DNA from: JALORV01 sp963712485
Lineage (GTDB): Bacteria > Pseudomonadota > Gammaproteobacteria > Burkholderiales > Burkholderiaceae_F
NCBI GenBank assembly: GCA_963712485.1
Contig: CAVQID010000008.1
Location: 1-64,000 of the forward strand
Direction: 5' to 3'
Length of the DNA stretch: 64,000 nucleotides
A program made the position numbers and the translations under genes. Below the pieces are notes generated by a model. The model was given only the letters and a program-made list of their open reading frames with translations, was not told where the DNA came from and did no database searches. Below, piece by piece: positions 54,831-63,714 of the stretch (the first letter of the stretch is position 1; the number at the start of each line of letters is the position of its first letter).

Positions 54831-55869
54831 TCATCGGGGCGAGACGGCGTATTCGGCGCGCTCTTCATAGTCGAGCGCCAGGTCGTCCGCGTCCCTTGGA
54901 CGAGGCTGGCCGCCAAGCCAACTGCTCCATCCCAGGCGCCCGCGCTGACCCAGCTCGGTCGGCGGAATCTCACTGCCGGCGAGCGACGAGCCGCAGGTCC
55001 CACTGCAGTTCCCAGCCCAGGTACGTGCGCATCAGCGCCACCAACCGCGCCGCAGACCGGCCGCCCGGCAGGAAGTCGACGTAGTCGTCGAGCGTCCTTG
55101 CCCGGATGTGCAGCCGGATGTTGCTCTGGACGTCCCAGACCGAGCGCCCCAGGAGCGCGCCACGCCCGAGTTGCGCCGAAGCGGCGCCGGCGCCCAGCCG
55201 GGTGCGTTCGGCCGCTGGCAGTTGCAGCCAACGCGCCACGAACTCCTCTACCCGCACCGGCAGGCGGAAATAATGGCAAAGCAATTCGCGCAGGCCATCG
55301 GCGTTGCGCACCTGCCGGGCGAGTGTGCCGGCGTGGTGCAGCTTGATCTCGTCGTCCGCCGCGTCGCGCTGGCGCGTGCTTTGCAGCCCCAACCCGAACA
55401 GCGAACCGACGTACTTGGCGAAGCGGTCGTCGCCGACCCGGTCAAGGCTTGCCACCGGCTGTGCCTGGGCCCAGGCGCGATAAAAGAGCAGCAGGAAGCG
55501 ATGGTTGATGATGTCAAGGAACCGGGCGAATGTCGCATCGGCGTGATGCAACAGCCGGTCGCGTGCATATTCGGTCAGGTGCAGGGGCAGCGGGCCGTTC
55601 GGGCCGAGCAGGCCGAGGAAGCGCACTTCGATGACCGCCGGCCTTGGATCGCGCGCCGGCCGTACGCCAGAGAGCGCCGCCGGCGCGAAATCCAGCAGCG
55701 GCTCCTGGCCCAGCCGTACGGGCTCGTCGGCCGGTCGCGCCGCTTCGCCTAGCCGCGGCTTGTCGGGCCGCCACGCCTCGAGTTGCCGCAGGACATAGTA
55801 GAAGTCGAACGCGTACGGCCGCGCCGCGACGCGATCGAGCAGTGCTACAGAATCGGCCGGGTTCCGCAT
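54831..55869 (-). CDS. tssG: T6SS baseplate protein TssG (one frameshift)
   Basis: Overlaps the tssF end by 25 bp. Reads YAFDFYYVLRQLEAWRPDKP, FLGLLGPNGPLPLHLTEYAR, LFYRAWAQAQPVASLDR, LCHYFRLPVRVEEFVARWLQ, GRSVWDVQSNIRLHI and YLGWELQWDLRLVARRQ. The given frame stops there at 54970, but one indel later it continues EIPPTELGQRGRLGWSSWLG, the normal TssG C-terminus, to a stop at 54831. The joined length of about 345 is the family's usual length. Confidence 0.92.
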
Positions 55870-57728
55870 CGGGGTCTCCAGCGCGCCACCTCGCCGCGCT
55901 GCGTGGTCCGCAGCGTGGTCGACACGAACGAATTGAGCGATGTATGCCGCGCCAGGAAGTGCTCCAGCACCGAGCCGAAGAGAAACGCACCGGCACCTTC
56001 GAACGCGAGTTCATCGACCTCGAGATCGATCTGGACGCCGCGCCCGAAGGCAATCGGGCCGGGTATCGGCAGCCGCGCCACGGTGCGCTGCGCGCGGACA
56101 CTGCGCAGGCCCTGGATCTGCCGCGTCGCGGACGCATCCGCCGAGGGGGCATAGAGCCGCAGGATTTCGCTCAGCACGATCGCCCCGTGGTCGCCACGCT
56201 CGGTCAGACCGTCGATCAGCGCCAGGTAGTTCAGCGACAGCTGGCTGATCATCCGCCAGGTCAGCGCGCCATCCGCCAACGGCGATACCGGTCTCGACGG
56301 ACCCTTGATCAGGCGGATGGCCGCCAGTGGGGCCGCCTCGTCGAGCACAAAATCCGTGTTGCCCCAGCCAAAGGCGACCAGCAGCGGCAGATCGCGATTG
56401 GAACACTGCGCCATCAGCGCCAGCTGGCGCAGGTCGGAGCGATAGGGCGCTTCGGCGGTGTCGACGATCGCAATGAAGACCTCCGAGCCGAGATACCCGG
56501 AGCGCGGGCCGTCGCGCCGCTGCCGCGCCGACATCAGACGCGGTTCGCGCCGGACGGTGAAGTACGCGCCCTTTTCGCGCTCGTCGCCGCGCTGCAGCCC
56601 ATACAGTGGCAGGAAGCGCTGTTCGCTGTCGGCGCCCACGCCAAAGCCGGTGACCGAGGTGATGTCGTGGACCTCGAAGTCCATCGGACGGGTCCGATCG
56701 GGCACGGCGTGGTACTCGTGCGCTCCTTCAGAGACGTGGATGCGATCGAGTCGCTTCGGGAACAGATTGATGGCGGGCGTGCAGAACAGCGCCATGTTGG
56801 ACGCCCCGACTCGCCCGACCAGCGAGTTGTCGGAACGGGAAAAGAGCAGCACGAGCTCCAGTTCGTTGCCGGTCTCGCGGCTGACCGCGCCGCGCAGGCC
56901 ACCGACCTCGATGAACAGAAAGCGCTGCGCGAAGGCGAAGTACTCGGCGAGCAAGCGGTGCCCGGCGAAGCCCGAAACCGGTAAAGGCAGCAGGGCCTCC
57001 TCGTCGGCGAAGCCCACGCCACGAATGTCCGCCGCCACCACCGTATGTGTCCAGGGCGCGGGCCGCGCCGGCGACAGCATCATCGCACCCAGACAATTAC
57101 CGGCGCACAGCTCATACAGCTTGAATGCGATCTCTTCGGTGCCGCCGAGGAAGAACTGCAGCCGGTCGAGCGGCAGATCAACAAAGCGCAGTCCAGCGGT
57201 GACCCGCAGTCGCACCCGCAGGCCGGCACGGACACTGTGGGCGAATGGCGAGCGGGCAATCGGCAGATCGGGGGCGTGCAGGAAGTACTCGGCGGCCACC
57301 ACCTCGAGCGGCCACAGCGTCACGTCCTGGGCGGTGCGGAATTCGCAGGCGGTGTCCTGGCCGCGCTGCAGCTGCGAGTGCATCGCCGAGCCGCGGCGGA
57401 CGGTCACACCGCGCGCAAGATTGCCTTCGGCCAGCTGCGGCTGCAGCTGCACGATTGCCATCGAGGGCGTCGGCGCCAGGTACGCGCGATAGACGATCTC
57501 AAGCAGGCGCTGCGTGAAGCGGGGAAATTCCGCGTCGAGCTTCAGCTGCACCCGCGCAGCCAGGAACGCGGCGCCTTCCAGCAGCCGCTCGACGTAGGGA
57601 TCAGCCACCTCGGTGCCGTCCATCCCTAAGCGCGCCGCCACCTTCGGGAATTCGCGGGCGAACTCCGCACCCATCTCCCGCAGATGCTGCAGTTCCTGGT
57701 TGTAGAAAGTGAGCAGCCTAGGATCCAC
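55845..57728 (-). CDS. tssF: T6SS baseplate protein TssF
   Basis: 627 residues, normal length. Family opening: LLTFYNQELQHLREMGAEFA, REFPKVAARLGMDGTEVADP, YVERLLEGAAFLAARVQLKL and DAEFPRFTQRLLEIVYRAYL. Later: FKLYELCAGNCLGAM, NLFPKRLDRIHVSEGAHEYH, PDRTRPMDFEVHDITSVTGF and the C-terminal GRGVQIDLEVDELAFEGAGA. Pairs with TssG and TssE/TssK to form the baseplate wedge. Overlaps tssE by 11 bp and tssG by 25 bp, so translation is coupled. Confidence 0.96.
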   Translation of the reverse strand: MDPRLLTFYNQELQHLREMGAEFAREFPKVAARLGMDGTEVADPYVERLLEGAAFLAARVQLKLDAEFPRFTQRLLEIVYRAYLAPTPSMAIVQLQPQLAEGNLARGVTVRRGSAMHSQLQRGQDTACEFRTAQDVTLWPLEVVAAEYFLHAPDLPIARSPFAHSVRAGLRVRLRVTAGLRFVDLPLDRLQFFLGGTEEIAFKLYELCAGNCLGAMMLSPARPAPWTHTVVAADIRGVGFADEEALLPLPVSGFAGHRLLAEYFAFAQRFLFIEVGGLRGAVSRETGNELELVLLFSRSDNSLVGRVGASNMALFCTPAINLFPKRLDRIHVSEGAHEYHAVPDRTRPMDFEVHDITSVTGFGVGADSEQRFLPLYGLQRGDEREKGAYFTVRREPRLMSARQRRDGPRSGYLGSEVFIAIVDTAEAPYRSDLRQLALMAQCSNRDLPLLVAFGWGNTDFVLDEAAPLAAIRLIKGPSRPVSPLADGALTWRMISQLSLNYLALIDGLTERGDHGAIVLSEILRLYAPSADASATRQIQGLRSVRAQRTVARLPIPGPIAFGRGVQIDLEVDELAFEGAGAFLFGSVLEHFLARHTSLNSFVSTTLRTTQRGEVARWRPRCGTRPIL

Positions 57729-58263
57729 TTTCGCCGCCGGTGGTTTGCGTGTTCAGCGTACGGCCCGCCTCGCGGATCTCGCAGGTACCGTCTTCGAGGT
57801 TGATTTCCGTGCGCAACAGGATCTCGAGCGGCACCGGCTGCGCCCACAGTTGACCGCGGATCTCAAGACCGACGACGTTGTGACTTTCGAGCCGTCCCGG
57901 CGACCCGTACACCTCGACCTCCAGCGAGTCCTTCAGCACGCGCGGCTCGAAGCGCAGGATCGTTTCACGAATGGACTGCTTCAGCGTCACCGCATCGAAG
58001 GTAGACAGCGTCTCGCCGGTCATCGGCGGCAGTCCGTACCACAGCACACCCTCGGCCGCATGGTCGTGGCCCGGGGGCAGTTCGCTATCGCGCGGCCGAA
58101 CGGTGTTGAGCAGCCAGCTCAGGTCACGCAGGACACCGGCCCGCAGCCGGCTGGCCGTGATGACACGCGCTTCCGGGGGTTCCTGTTTGCGATCGGGGGC
58201 GTCGTCGGTCAGGCGATCCAGCAACGCGGGCTGCAGCCGCTCCTGCGAGGTCAGTTCAGGCAC
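57718..58263 (-). CDS. tssE: T6SS baseplate protein TssE (gp25-like)
   Basis: 181 residues from a GTG start. LQPALLDRLTD near the N-terminus, LRDLSWLLNTVRP, VLWYGLPPMTGETLSTFDAV, SIRETILRFEPRVLKDSLEV (with the conserved E-x-R-L type sheath-initiator surface), LEIRGQLWAQPVPLEILLRT. The gp25/lysozyme-like fold initiates sheath polymerisation. Between tagJ and tssF, same strand. Confidence 0.94.
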   Translation of the reverse strand: MPELTSQERLQPALLDRLTDDAPDRKQEPPEARVITASRLRAGVLRDLSWLLNTVRPRDSELPPGHDHAAEGVLWYGLPPMTGETLSTFDAVTLKQSIRETILRFEPRVLKDSLEVEVYGSPGRLESHNVVGLEIRGQLWAQPVPLEILLRTEINLEDGTCEIREAGRTLNTQTTGGESGS

Positions 58264-58331
58264 GGCGGCGCGCTCCCGTCGGCCCGACGCTGCTGCGTGG
58301 ATGAAGCCCGATCGGCGCGACCATGACCGCC

Positions 58332-59141
58332 CTATTGGTCGATCAGGATCTCGCGCACGCTGAGCAGCGGATATTCGCCGGCATCGGTCGCGAGCAGGCG
58401 CTGTCCAGAGCCAACCTGCATATCGGGCCCAACGTCGTTCCAGTCGGTCCGGCGTGCCATCTGGAGGGCTCCGTCTTCGGCCTTCTCGCTGCCCGGATAA
58501 CGCACCGGAATCAGTGCCGCCGTCTCACCGCCGTTGGCAAACTGCAGCTGCGCCGGCGCCCAGACCAGATCGCGCAAGTCCTCCGGCGCGGGCAACGCCA
58601 CCTTCAGCAGGCGCGCAAAGGGAATCCAGTAATAGCCGCCATTGAGGATCGCCTCCAGCACCGGCCCGTAGCGCACGTCCGCGTCGGCGATCCATTCGAA
58701 GCGCTGCCCGTCGATCGCTCCGCGCGACGGCGGCGCCTGCTCAAAGGCTTGCGCGCGCAATGAATTCGAGGCGGCCAGATCGCCGCGACCGCCACGCAGC
58801 AGCGCTTCCACCAGCAGACCAAACCAGGGCTCCGGCTCGCCGATCACCAGCGGCGATTTCTTGCCCGCAATCACCTGGGCGCGCAGGGACTCACAGCGCA
58901 GGGCCTCGCGATAGGTCTGCGCCATCAGCAGCGCCTTTGGATCGAGCTGCGCCGACAGCGTCAGCTGTTCCAGCGCACGCTTCCAGTCGCCGCGCACGCT
59001 GAGCAGCTGGAACAGGAAAACTCGCAGCCGGGCCTCGCCGGGATGGTCGCGGATCTGCGACTGCAACTGCTGCAGGGCGGCAGCGGTATCGGCGTTCCGC
59101 AGGCTGAATTCGGCGTCCGCCAAAGTCGACGAGGTGCTCAT
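58332..59141 (-). CDS. tagJ: T6SS accessory protein TagJ (ImpE family)
   Basis: 269 residues. TPR-like N-terminus (LQSQIRDHPGEARLRVFLFQ, LLSVRGDWKRALEQL), then the ImpE-type part: RFEWIADADVRYGPVLEAIL, NGGYYWIPFARLLKVALPAP, DLVWAPAQLQFANGGETAAL, IPVRYPGSE, and the final YPLLSVREILI. In TagJ-containing (HSI-I-like) systems it binds TssB and supports ClpV recognition of the contracted sheath. It lies 40 nt after the second hcp. Confidence 0.93.
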   Translation of the reverse strand: MSTSSTLADAEFSLRNADTAAALQQLQSQIRDHPGEARLRVFLFQLLSVRGDWKRALEQLTLSAQLDPKALLMAQTYREALRCESLRAQVIAGKKSPLVIGEPEPWFGLLVEALLRGGRGDLAASNSLRAQAFEQAPPSRGAIDGQRFEWIADADVRYGPVLEAILNGGYYWIPFARLLKVALPAPEDLRDLVWAPAQLQFANGGETAALIPVRYPGSEKAEDGALQMARRTDWNDVGPDMQVGSGQRLLATDAGEYPLLSVREILIDQ

Positions 59142-59181
59142 GGATCACTCCGTTATGGCGTCGCTGGCGGCAGTCGCCGCC

Positions 59182-59679
59182 TCATACGGTCGGCGACCAC
59201 GAATCGTCGAACGACATGCCGCCACGCGACTGGCCGTCCGCACCCTGAGGCGTGTAGTCCACCGTTATGCGCTCGAAGGCGAGCTTCAGCTTCTCGATGC
59301 AGCCCGTTCCCTGCAGGCCGCCTTCGCCCTCGACCTCGAACGAGGTCACATAGGCGTTCCGCAGCGTGATCTTCAGGAAGGTCTGTTGCTTCCCGGTCCC
59401 GCCGGCGCGGCGGGCGGTCAGTACGGCGGTCTTCAGCGGCTCATGGTGCGACAACGCCTTCATCAGCGCGGTGCTGGCGCTATCCACACGCTTGCGGACC
59501 ACCAGGTGATGGATGGCTGCCCTGCTCTTGGTGAGGCCGGTGGCCGCCGTTGGGGAAGACATGCCCCAGGACCAGTCGATGACGTCGATCTCGTCTTTGT
59601 GGTCGCTGTCCTGGGCCTCGCCCTTGACCGCGCCACCCTTCTCGGCGTCGACCTTGAGAAAGTAATCCTCGTGCGCCAT
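59182..59679 (-). CDS. hcp: T6SS tube protein Hcp (second copy)
   Basis: 165 residues. Hcp1-like: DYFLKVDAEKGGAVKGEAQD, HKDEIDVIDWSWGMSSPT, HHLVVRKRVDSASTALMKAL and the C-terminal LAFERITVDYTPQGADGQSR. Stacks as hexameric rings to form the inner tube and can carry effectors in the lumen. It follows the first hcp by 103 nt; the two share design but differ through most positions, so they are old paralogues. Confidence 0.94.
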   Translation of the reverse strand: MAHEDYFLKVDAEKGGAVKGEAQDSDHKDEIDVIDWSWGMSSPTAATGLTKSRAAIHHLVVRKRVDSASTALMKALSHHEPLKTAVLTARRAGGTGKQQTFLKITLRNAYVTSFEVEGEGGLQGTGCIEKLKLAFERITVDYTPQGADGQSRGGMSFDDSWSPTV

Positions 59680-59782
59680 GCGTGGGCTCCTGCCTGTACG
59701 TGCGGCATGTGGAGCCCGCGCGGAGCGCCCGCCTTCGCGGTCCGCCGCTGCCGCCCGCCGCCGCCCCTAGCCTGCGTGCGGC

Positions 59783-60271
59783 TCAGCCTTCCTTGTTAGC
59801 CTTGATGTCGTACTTGAAATGGAGGCCGGCATCGAGCGAGCCGTCCGGCTTCTGCGGCTTGTATTCCATGTCCACCTTGGCGAACTGTATGGCCACGTGC
59901 TCCATCGGCACGGATCCGGTGCCGTTGGCTTCGGACAATGACACCGAGGTGATCAGGATGTCGTTCATCTTCACAATGAGGAAGTCTTGCGGACCCTTGC
60001 CCTGCTTGGCCGAGCTGAGCGTCGCTTCCTTGATGTGCTCACCGGTCGCGCACGCCTTCCACAGGTTGGCCGAGGCCTTGTCGACCCGATGCACGAACGT
60101 CAGGTCGGAGAAACTCACCTTGCCCGAGCCGCCGCCGCCGCCGTACGCCATCGAGCCGGGGTTGGATGCGCCCCAGCTGTAGCTTTCGACATCGATCTCA
60201 TCCTTGTGCTTGTCGTCAGTCGACTCGCCCTTGATATCGCCCATCTTCATATGAATGTCTGACTGTGCCAT
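59783..60271 (-). CDS. hcp: T6SS tube protein Hcp (first copy)
   Basis: 162 residues: IHMKMGDIKGESTDDKHKDE, IDVESYSWGASNPG, a glycine stretch (YGGGGGSGK), VSFSDLTFVHRVDKASANLW, ACATGEHIKEATLSSAKQGK and the C-terminal VDMEYKPQKPDGSLDAG. GGGGGCGGAG lies directly before the ATG. Placed directly behind tssB-tssC, the usual site of the main tube gene. Confidence 0.95.
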   Translation of the reverse strand: MAQSDIHMKMGDIKGESTDDKHKDEIDVESYSWGASNPGSMAYGGGGGSGKVSFSDLTFVHRVDKASANLWKACATGEHIKEATLSSAKQGKGPQDFLIVKMNDILITSVSLSEANGTGSVPMEHVAIQFAKVDMEYKPQKPDGSLDAGLHFKYDIKANKEG

Positions 60272-60349
60272 CTCCGCCCCCTCTTTCTTGCGTTCTTACA
60301 GCTGGTGTCGATCCCTCATTCCAAACGCTGATCCCCGCTGAGCGTCGGC

Positions 60350-61846
60350 TCACGCCGCCTGCTTCACCGACGGCAGCTTCGAGACTAGCCGCAGGGACGC
60401 CGTCAATCCTTCAAGCTGATAGTGGGGCCGCAACCAGATCTTGGCCGAGTAATAGCCAGGATTGCCCTCGACCTCCTCGACCTTGATCTCGGCCGCCGCC
60501 AGTGGTTTCTGCGCCTTGGTGGACTCCGACGAATGCGCCGGATCGCCATCGACGTAGTTCATGAGCCAGTTCTGCAGCCACGTCTGCATGTCGGCCCGCT
60601 CCTTGAACGAACCGATCTTGTCGCGAACGATGCACTTGAGGTAGTGCGCAAAACGACAGGTAGGGAACAGATACTGCAGGCGCGCCGACAGGTTGGCGTT
60701 CGCCGTCGCGTCGGGGTCGTCGTATTCGAAAGGCTTGTTCAGCGATTGGGCGCCGATGAATGCGGCGAAGTCCGAGTTCTTTCGATGCAAGAGCGGCATG
60801 AACCCGCCCTTGGCCAGTTCCGCTTCGCGCCGGTCCGTAATGGCGATCTCGGTCGGGCACTTCATGTCGACCCCGCCGTCGTCGGTCGGGAAGGTATGCA
60901 CGGGCAGTCCTTCTACCGCGCCACCGCTTTCGATCCCGCGAATGCGGCTGCACCAGCCGTACATCTTGAACGCGCGAGTGATGTTCGTGCCCATCGCATA
61001 CGCCGAGTTGGCCCAGGTGTAGCGACTGTGGTCCGCCGATCCCGTGTCCTCTTCGAAGTCGAACTCCTCCACCGGATTTGTCTTCGGCCCGTACGGCAGC
61101 CGGGACAGGAAGCGCGGCATCGCCAGGCCGATGTAGCGGGAGTCGTCGGACTCGCGCAGGGAGCGCCAGGCGGCGTACTCCGGCGTCGTGAAGATCTTGG
61201 TCAGATCGCGCGGATTGGCCAGCTCCTGCCAGCTCCCCATCTGCATCACGGTCGGCGACACCGCCGCGATGAACGGCGTATGGGCGGCCGCCGAGACTTT
61301 GGACATCTCACCTAGCAGCTCGACGTCCGGCGCGGTGTGGTCGAAGTAGTAATCGCCGATCAGCAGCCCGAATGGTGCGCCGCCGAACGTGCCGTACTCC
61401 TCTTCGTAGACCTTCTTGAATAGCGGGCTCTGGTCCCAGGCCGTGCCCTTGAAGCGTTTCAGGGTCTTGCCCAGATCGACCTTCGAGATGTTCATCACGC
61501 GGATCTTCAGCATCTCGTCGGTTTCCGTGTTGTTGACGAGATGGTGCAGTCCGCGCCAGGCGCCCTCGAGTTTCTGGAACGCTTCCTGGTGCAGGATGAG
61601 GTTGATCTGCTCGGACAGCTTCTTGTCGAGCTCCGCGATCATCGCCTCGATCGACCGGACGACGTCCGACCCGATCAGTGCGGTATTGGCGAGCGCCTGC
61701 TGCGCCAGCGTGTGCACCGCCTGCTGCACGGCCGTCTTGGCCTCGTCCGTCTTCGGCCTGAACTCCTTTTGCAGAAGCAGCGAGAACTCGCCTGCCTCAA
61801 CCGCCGGCGCCTCGGCCTGTGTCTGTGTGCCTCGCTCCTCAGCCAT
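60350..61846 (-). CDS. tssC: T6SS sheath large subunit TssC (VipB)
   Basis: 498 residues from the ATG (an in-frame TTG one codon upstream is less likely). Family segments: SIEAMIAELDKKLSEQINLI, QKLEGAWRGLHHLVNNTETD, RFKGTAWDQSPLFKKVYEEE, YGTFGGAPFGLLIGDYYFDH, RFLSRLPYGPKTNPVEEFDF, and the C-terminal AKIWLRPHYQLEGLTASLRL. With TssB it forms the contractile sheath. 30 nt after tssB. Confidence 0.97.
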   Translation of the reverse strand: MAEERGTQTQAEAPAVEAGEFSLLLQKEFRPKTDEAKTAVQQAVHTLAQQALANTALIGSDVVRSIEAMIAELDKKLSEQINLILHQEAFQKLEGAWRGLHHLVNNTETDEMLKIRVMNISKVDLGKTLKRFKGTAWDQSPLFKKVYEEEYGTFGGAPFGLLIGDYYFDHTAPDVELLGEMSKVSAAAHTPFIAAVSPTVMQMGSWQELANPRDLTKIFTTPEYAAWRSLRESDDSRYIGLAMPRFLSRLPYGPKTNPVEEFDFEEDTGSADHSRYTWANSAYAMGTNITRAFKMYGWCSRIRGIESGGAVEGLPVHTFPTDDGGVDMKCPTEIAITDRREAELAKGGFMPLLHRKNSDFAAFIGAQSLNKPFEYDDPDATANANLSARLQYLFPTCRFAHYLKCIVRDKIGSFKERADMQTWLQNWLMNYVDGDPAHSSESTKAQKPLAAAEIKVEEVEGNPGYYSAKIWLRPHYQLEGLTASLRLVSKLPSVKQAA

Positions 61847-61876
61847 CAACCTTTCTCCCCTTCGAATGACACGCGG

Positions 61877-62386
61877 TTACTGACTGGCCGCCTGCTCCGG
61901 CTTGGGCGCCGACGACAGCGACGCCAGTAACGCTGGATCCTTAAGCACCTTGGCGATGAGCTCTTCGGCGCCGGACTTGCCGTCCATATAAGTAATCAAG
62001 TTGGCCAGCTGCTCCCGCGCGGCCAGCAACTTGTTGAGCGCGTCGACCTTGCGCGCCACGGCGGCGGGCGAAAAGTCGTCCATGCTCTCAAAGGTGAGCT
62101 CAACGTTCAGATTGCCCTCGCCGGTTAGCGTGTTCGGCACCTGCAGCGTGACGCGCGGTTTCATCGACTTCATGCGACTGTCAAAATTGTCGACATCGAT
62201 TTCGAGGAATTTGCGGTCGGACACCGGCGGCAGCGGTTCGGCGGGATTGCCCGTCAAGTCGGCCAGCACCCCCACGATGAACGGCACCTGGATCTTCTTC
62301 TCCGCACCGTAGAGTTCGACGTCATATTCGATCTGAACCCGGGGGGCGCGGTTGCGCGCGATGAACTTCTGACTGCTCTGGGCCAC
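61877..62386 (-). CDS. tssB: T6SS sheath small subunit TssB (VipA)
   Basis: 169 residues from a GTG with AAGGAG six bases upstream; the frame is open for 41 codons more but that part is not TssB-like. AQSSQKFIARNRAPRVQIEY, DVELYGAEKKIQVPFIVGVL, DRKFLEIDVDNFDSRMKSMK, PRVTLQVPNTLTGEGNL, ALNKLLAAREQLANLITYMD and a C-terminal helix. It should interlock with TssC and, through its N-terminus, with TagJ. Confidence 0.96.
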   Translation of the reverse strand: MAQSSQKFIARNRAPRVQIEYDVELYGAEKKIQVPFIVGVLADLTGNPAEPLPPVSDRKFLEIDVDNFDSRMKSMKPRVTLQVPNTLTGEGNLNVELTFESMDDFSPAAVARKVDALNKLLAAREQLANLITYMDGKSGAEELIAKVLKDPALLASLSSAPKPEQAASQ

Positions 62387-62505
62387 TTCAGTCTCCTTGA
62401 CGTCAGGTCGACGCTGCGTCGTGCAAATGCGGCGTTTTAACGTATCTTGAGAACCAACTCGCGAAATGTCCAGCGCTATCGCTTCGAGGCGCGATGGCTC
62501 TGGGC

Positions 62506-63498
62506 TCATTCATCCTTGAGTCCAGCGATCAGTTTGACCTGAACCACGCTGTCCGGCGCCAAGTCGGCGATCAGTTCAACGAAGCTCTTGTTCAGAAGCC
62601 GCTGCGCCCGTCGTAGTAGAAGCGGTGCCGGATTGGCCGGCTCCGTGCGCTCCATGAAGGCGCAGATCGCATCGATCGCGCGGTTCACGTCTTCGCGGCC
62701 CCGGATCTCGCCGCCGAGCCCCGCAGGCCCGGCCAATCCGTCGGCTGACGGTTCGCCAATGCCCGCAAGGCGGGCCAGGCGCTGAGTCGCCGGCTTGAGC
62801 ATCTCGACGATCGGGCCGACATCGGGCGCCAGCTCGCTGCCTACATGTTCGGCCACCAGCGCACGCAGCCGTTGCACGGCAGCGATCGCCTGCGCCGGTA
62901 CCGCGGCCACGCTCGGATCCCGGTCCACGGCTTCGCGCAACAGAGCCTCGATCGCCGGGGCAGCCTGTCCCCCGGCAGCTCCGGGCAGCTTGCCATCGGC
63001 GATCAACAGGTCGCGCAGGGTCACCTTCCCTTGCGCCGACGGCGGCACCACAGCGGCTTCGCGCAGGTCTCGCAGTAAAGTCTCGGTGGCCCCCGCACCC
63101 CTCGGGGCCTCCAAGGGCGCGAGCGCATTCAATCGGACCGTAGGGTCGTTGTTGTCGTCGGCCTCCAACCGCGGATGGGCATCGTCCCAATAACGCTCGA
63201 GCAGTTCACCGACCAAGCCAATCCCGGCCGTGAATCCAGCCAGATTCTCGAGGCGGGTCAGCGCGCGCACTAGATGCATGGCGATCCGCAGGTCCTTGCT
63301 GACCAAGATGAGGGCCTGGGCTTGTTCCAAAACCTGGGGCCAGTCCGGTTCGACCGCGGGGACCACCGTTCCAGCCATGTCCTGCTCGGGCTTGCCCCGC
63401 GCCGCTTCCTCAAGCGCGAGGAATCTCGGGTCGTACTCGAGATTCGGACCGCCCGGAGGCGACTCGGCGGCCGCGGCGAGCAATTGCTGGAGGTCCAT
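62506..63498 (-). CDS. tssA: T6SS assembly cap/priming protein TssA (ImpA)
   Basis: 330 residues. The N-terminal ImpA_N domain has PPGGPNLEYDPRFLALEEAA, GKPEQDMAGTVVPAVEPDWP, KDLRIAMHLVRALTRLENLA, GLVGELLERYWDDAHPRLEA and DDNNDPTVRLNALAPL. The short C-terminal domain ends LLLRRAQRLLNKSFVELIAD and LAPDSVVQVKLIAG, the short TssA class. First gene of the minus-strand core operon, so the promoter should lie in the 63.5-63.7 kb gap, which is noticeably AT-richer near 63520-63570. A 119-nt spacer separates it from tssB. Confidence 0.94.
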   Translation of the reverse strand: MDLQQLLAAAAESPPGGPNLEYDPRFLALEEAARGKPEQDMAGTVVPAVEPDWPQVLEQAQALILVSKDLRIAMHLVRALTRLENLAGFTAGIGLVGELLERYWDDAHPRLEADDNNDPTVRLNALAPLEAPRGAGATETLLRDLREAAVVPPSAQGKVTLRDLLIADGKLPGAAGGQAAPAIEALLREAVDRDPSVAAVPAQAIAAVQRLRALVAEHVGSELAPDVGPIVEMLKPATQRLARLAGIGEPSADGLAGPAGLGGEIRGREDVNRAIDAICAFMERTEPANPAPLLLRRAQRLLNKSFVELIADLAPDSVVQVKLIAGLKDE

Positions 63499-63714
63499 GC
63501 AGATGCACCAGTCGGCTGTATTGACAGCGGTTATTTACCCCTACATTAAGCCCGCCTTTCGACGCCAGCAAGCCAAACCTAGGCTGCGACCTAGCCGTCG
63601 AGCGTTCGCGCGCGCTACTTGGCGCGGTTAGCCCAGATCGCTAGCCCGTTGCAGGGTCTCGGCTTTCCCGAACTAAGCCCCACCCGACCGGCGTGGACCA
63701 ACGAGACGGCGCCG

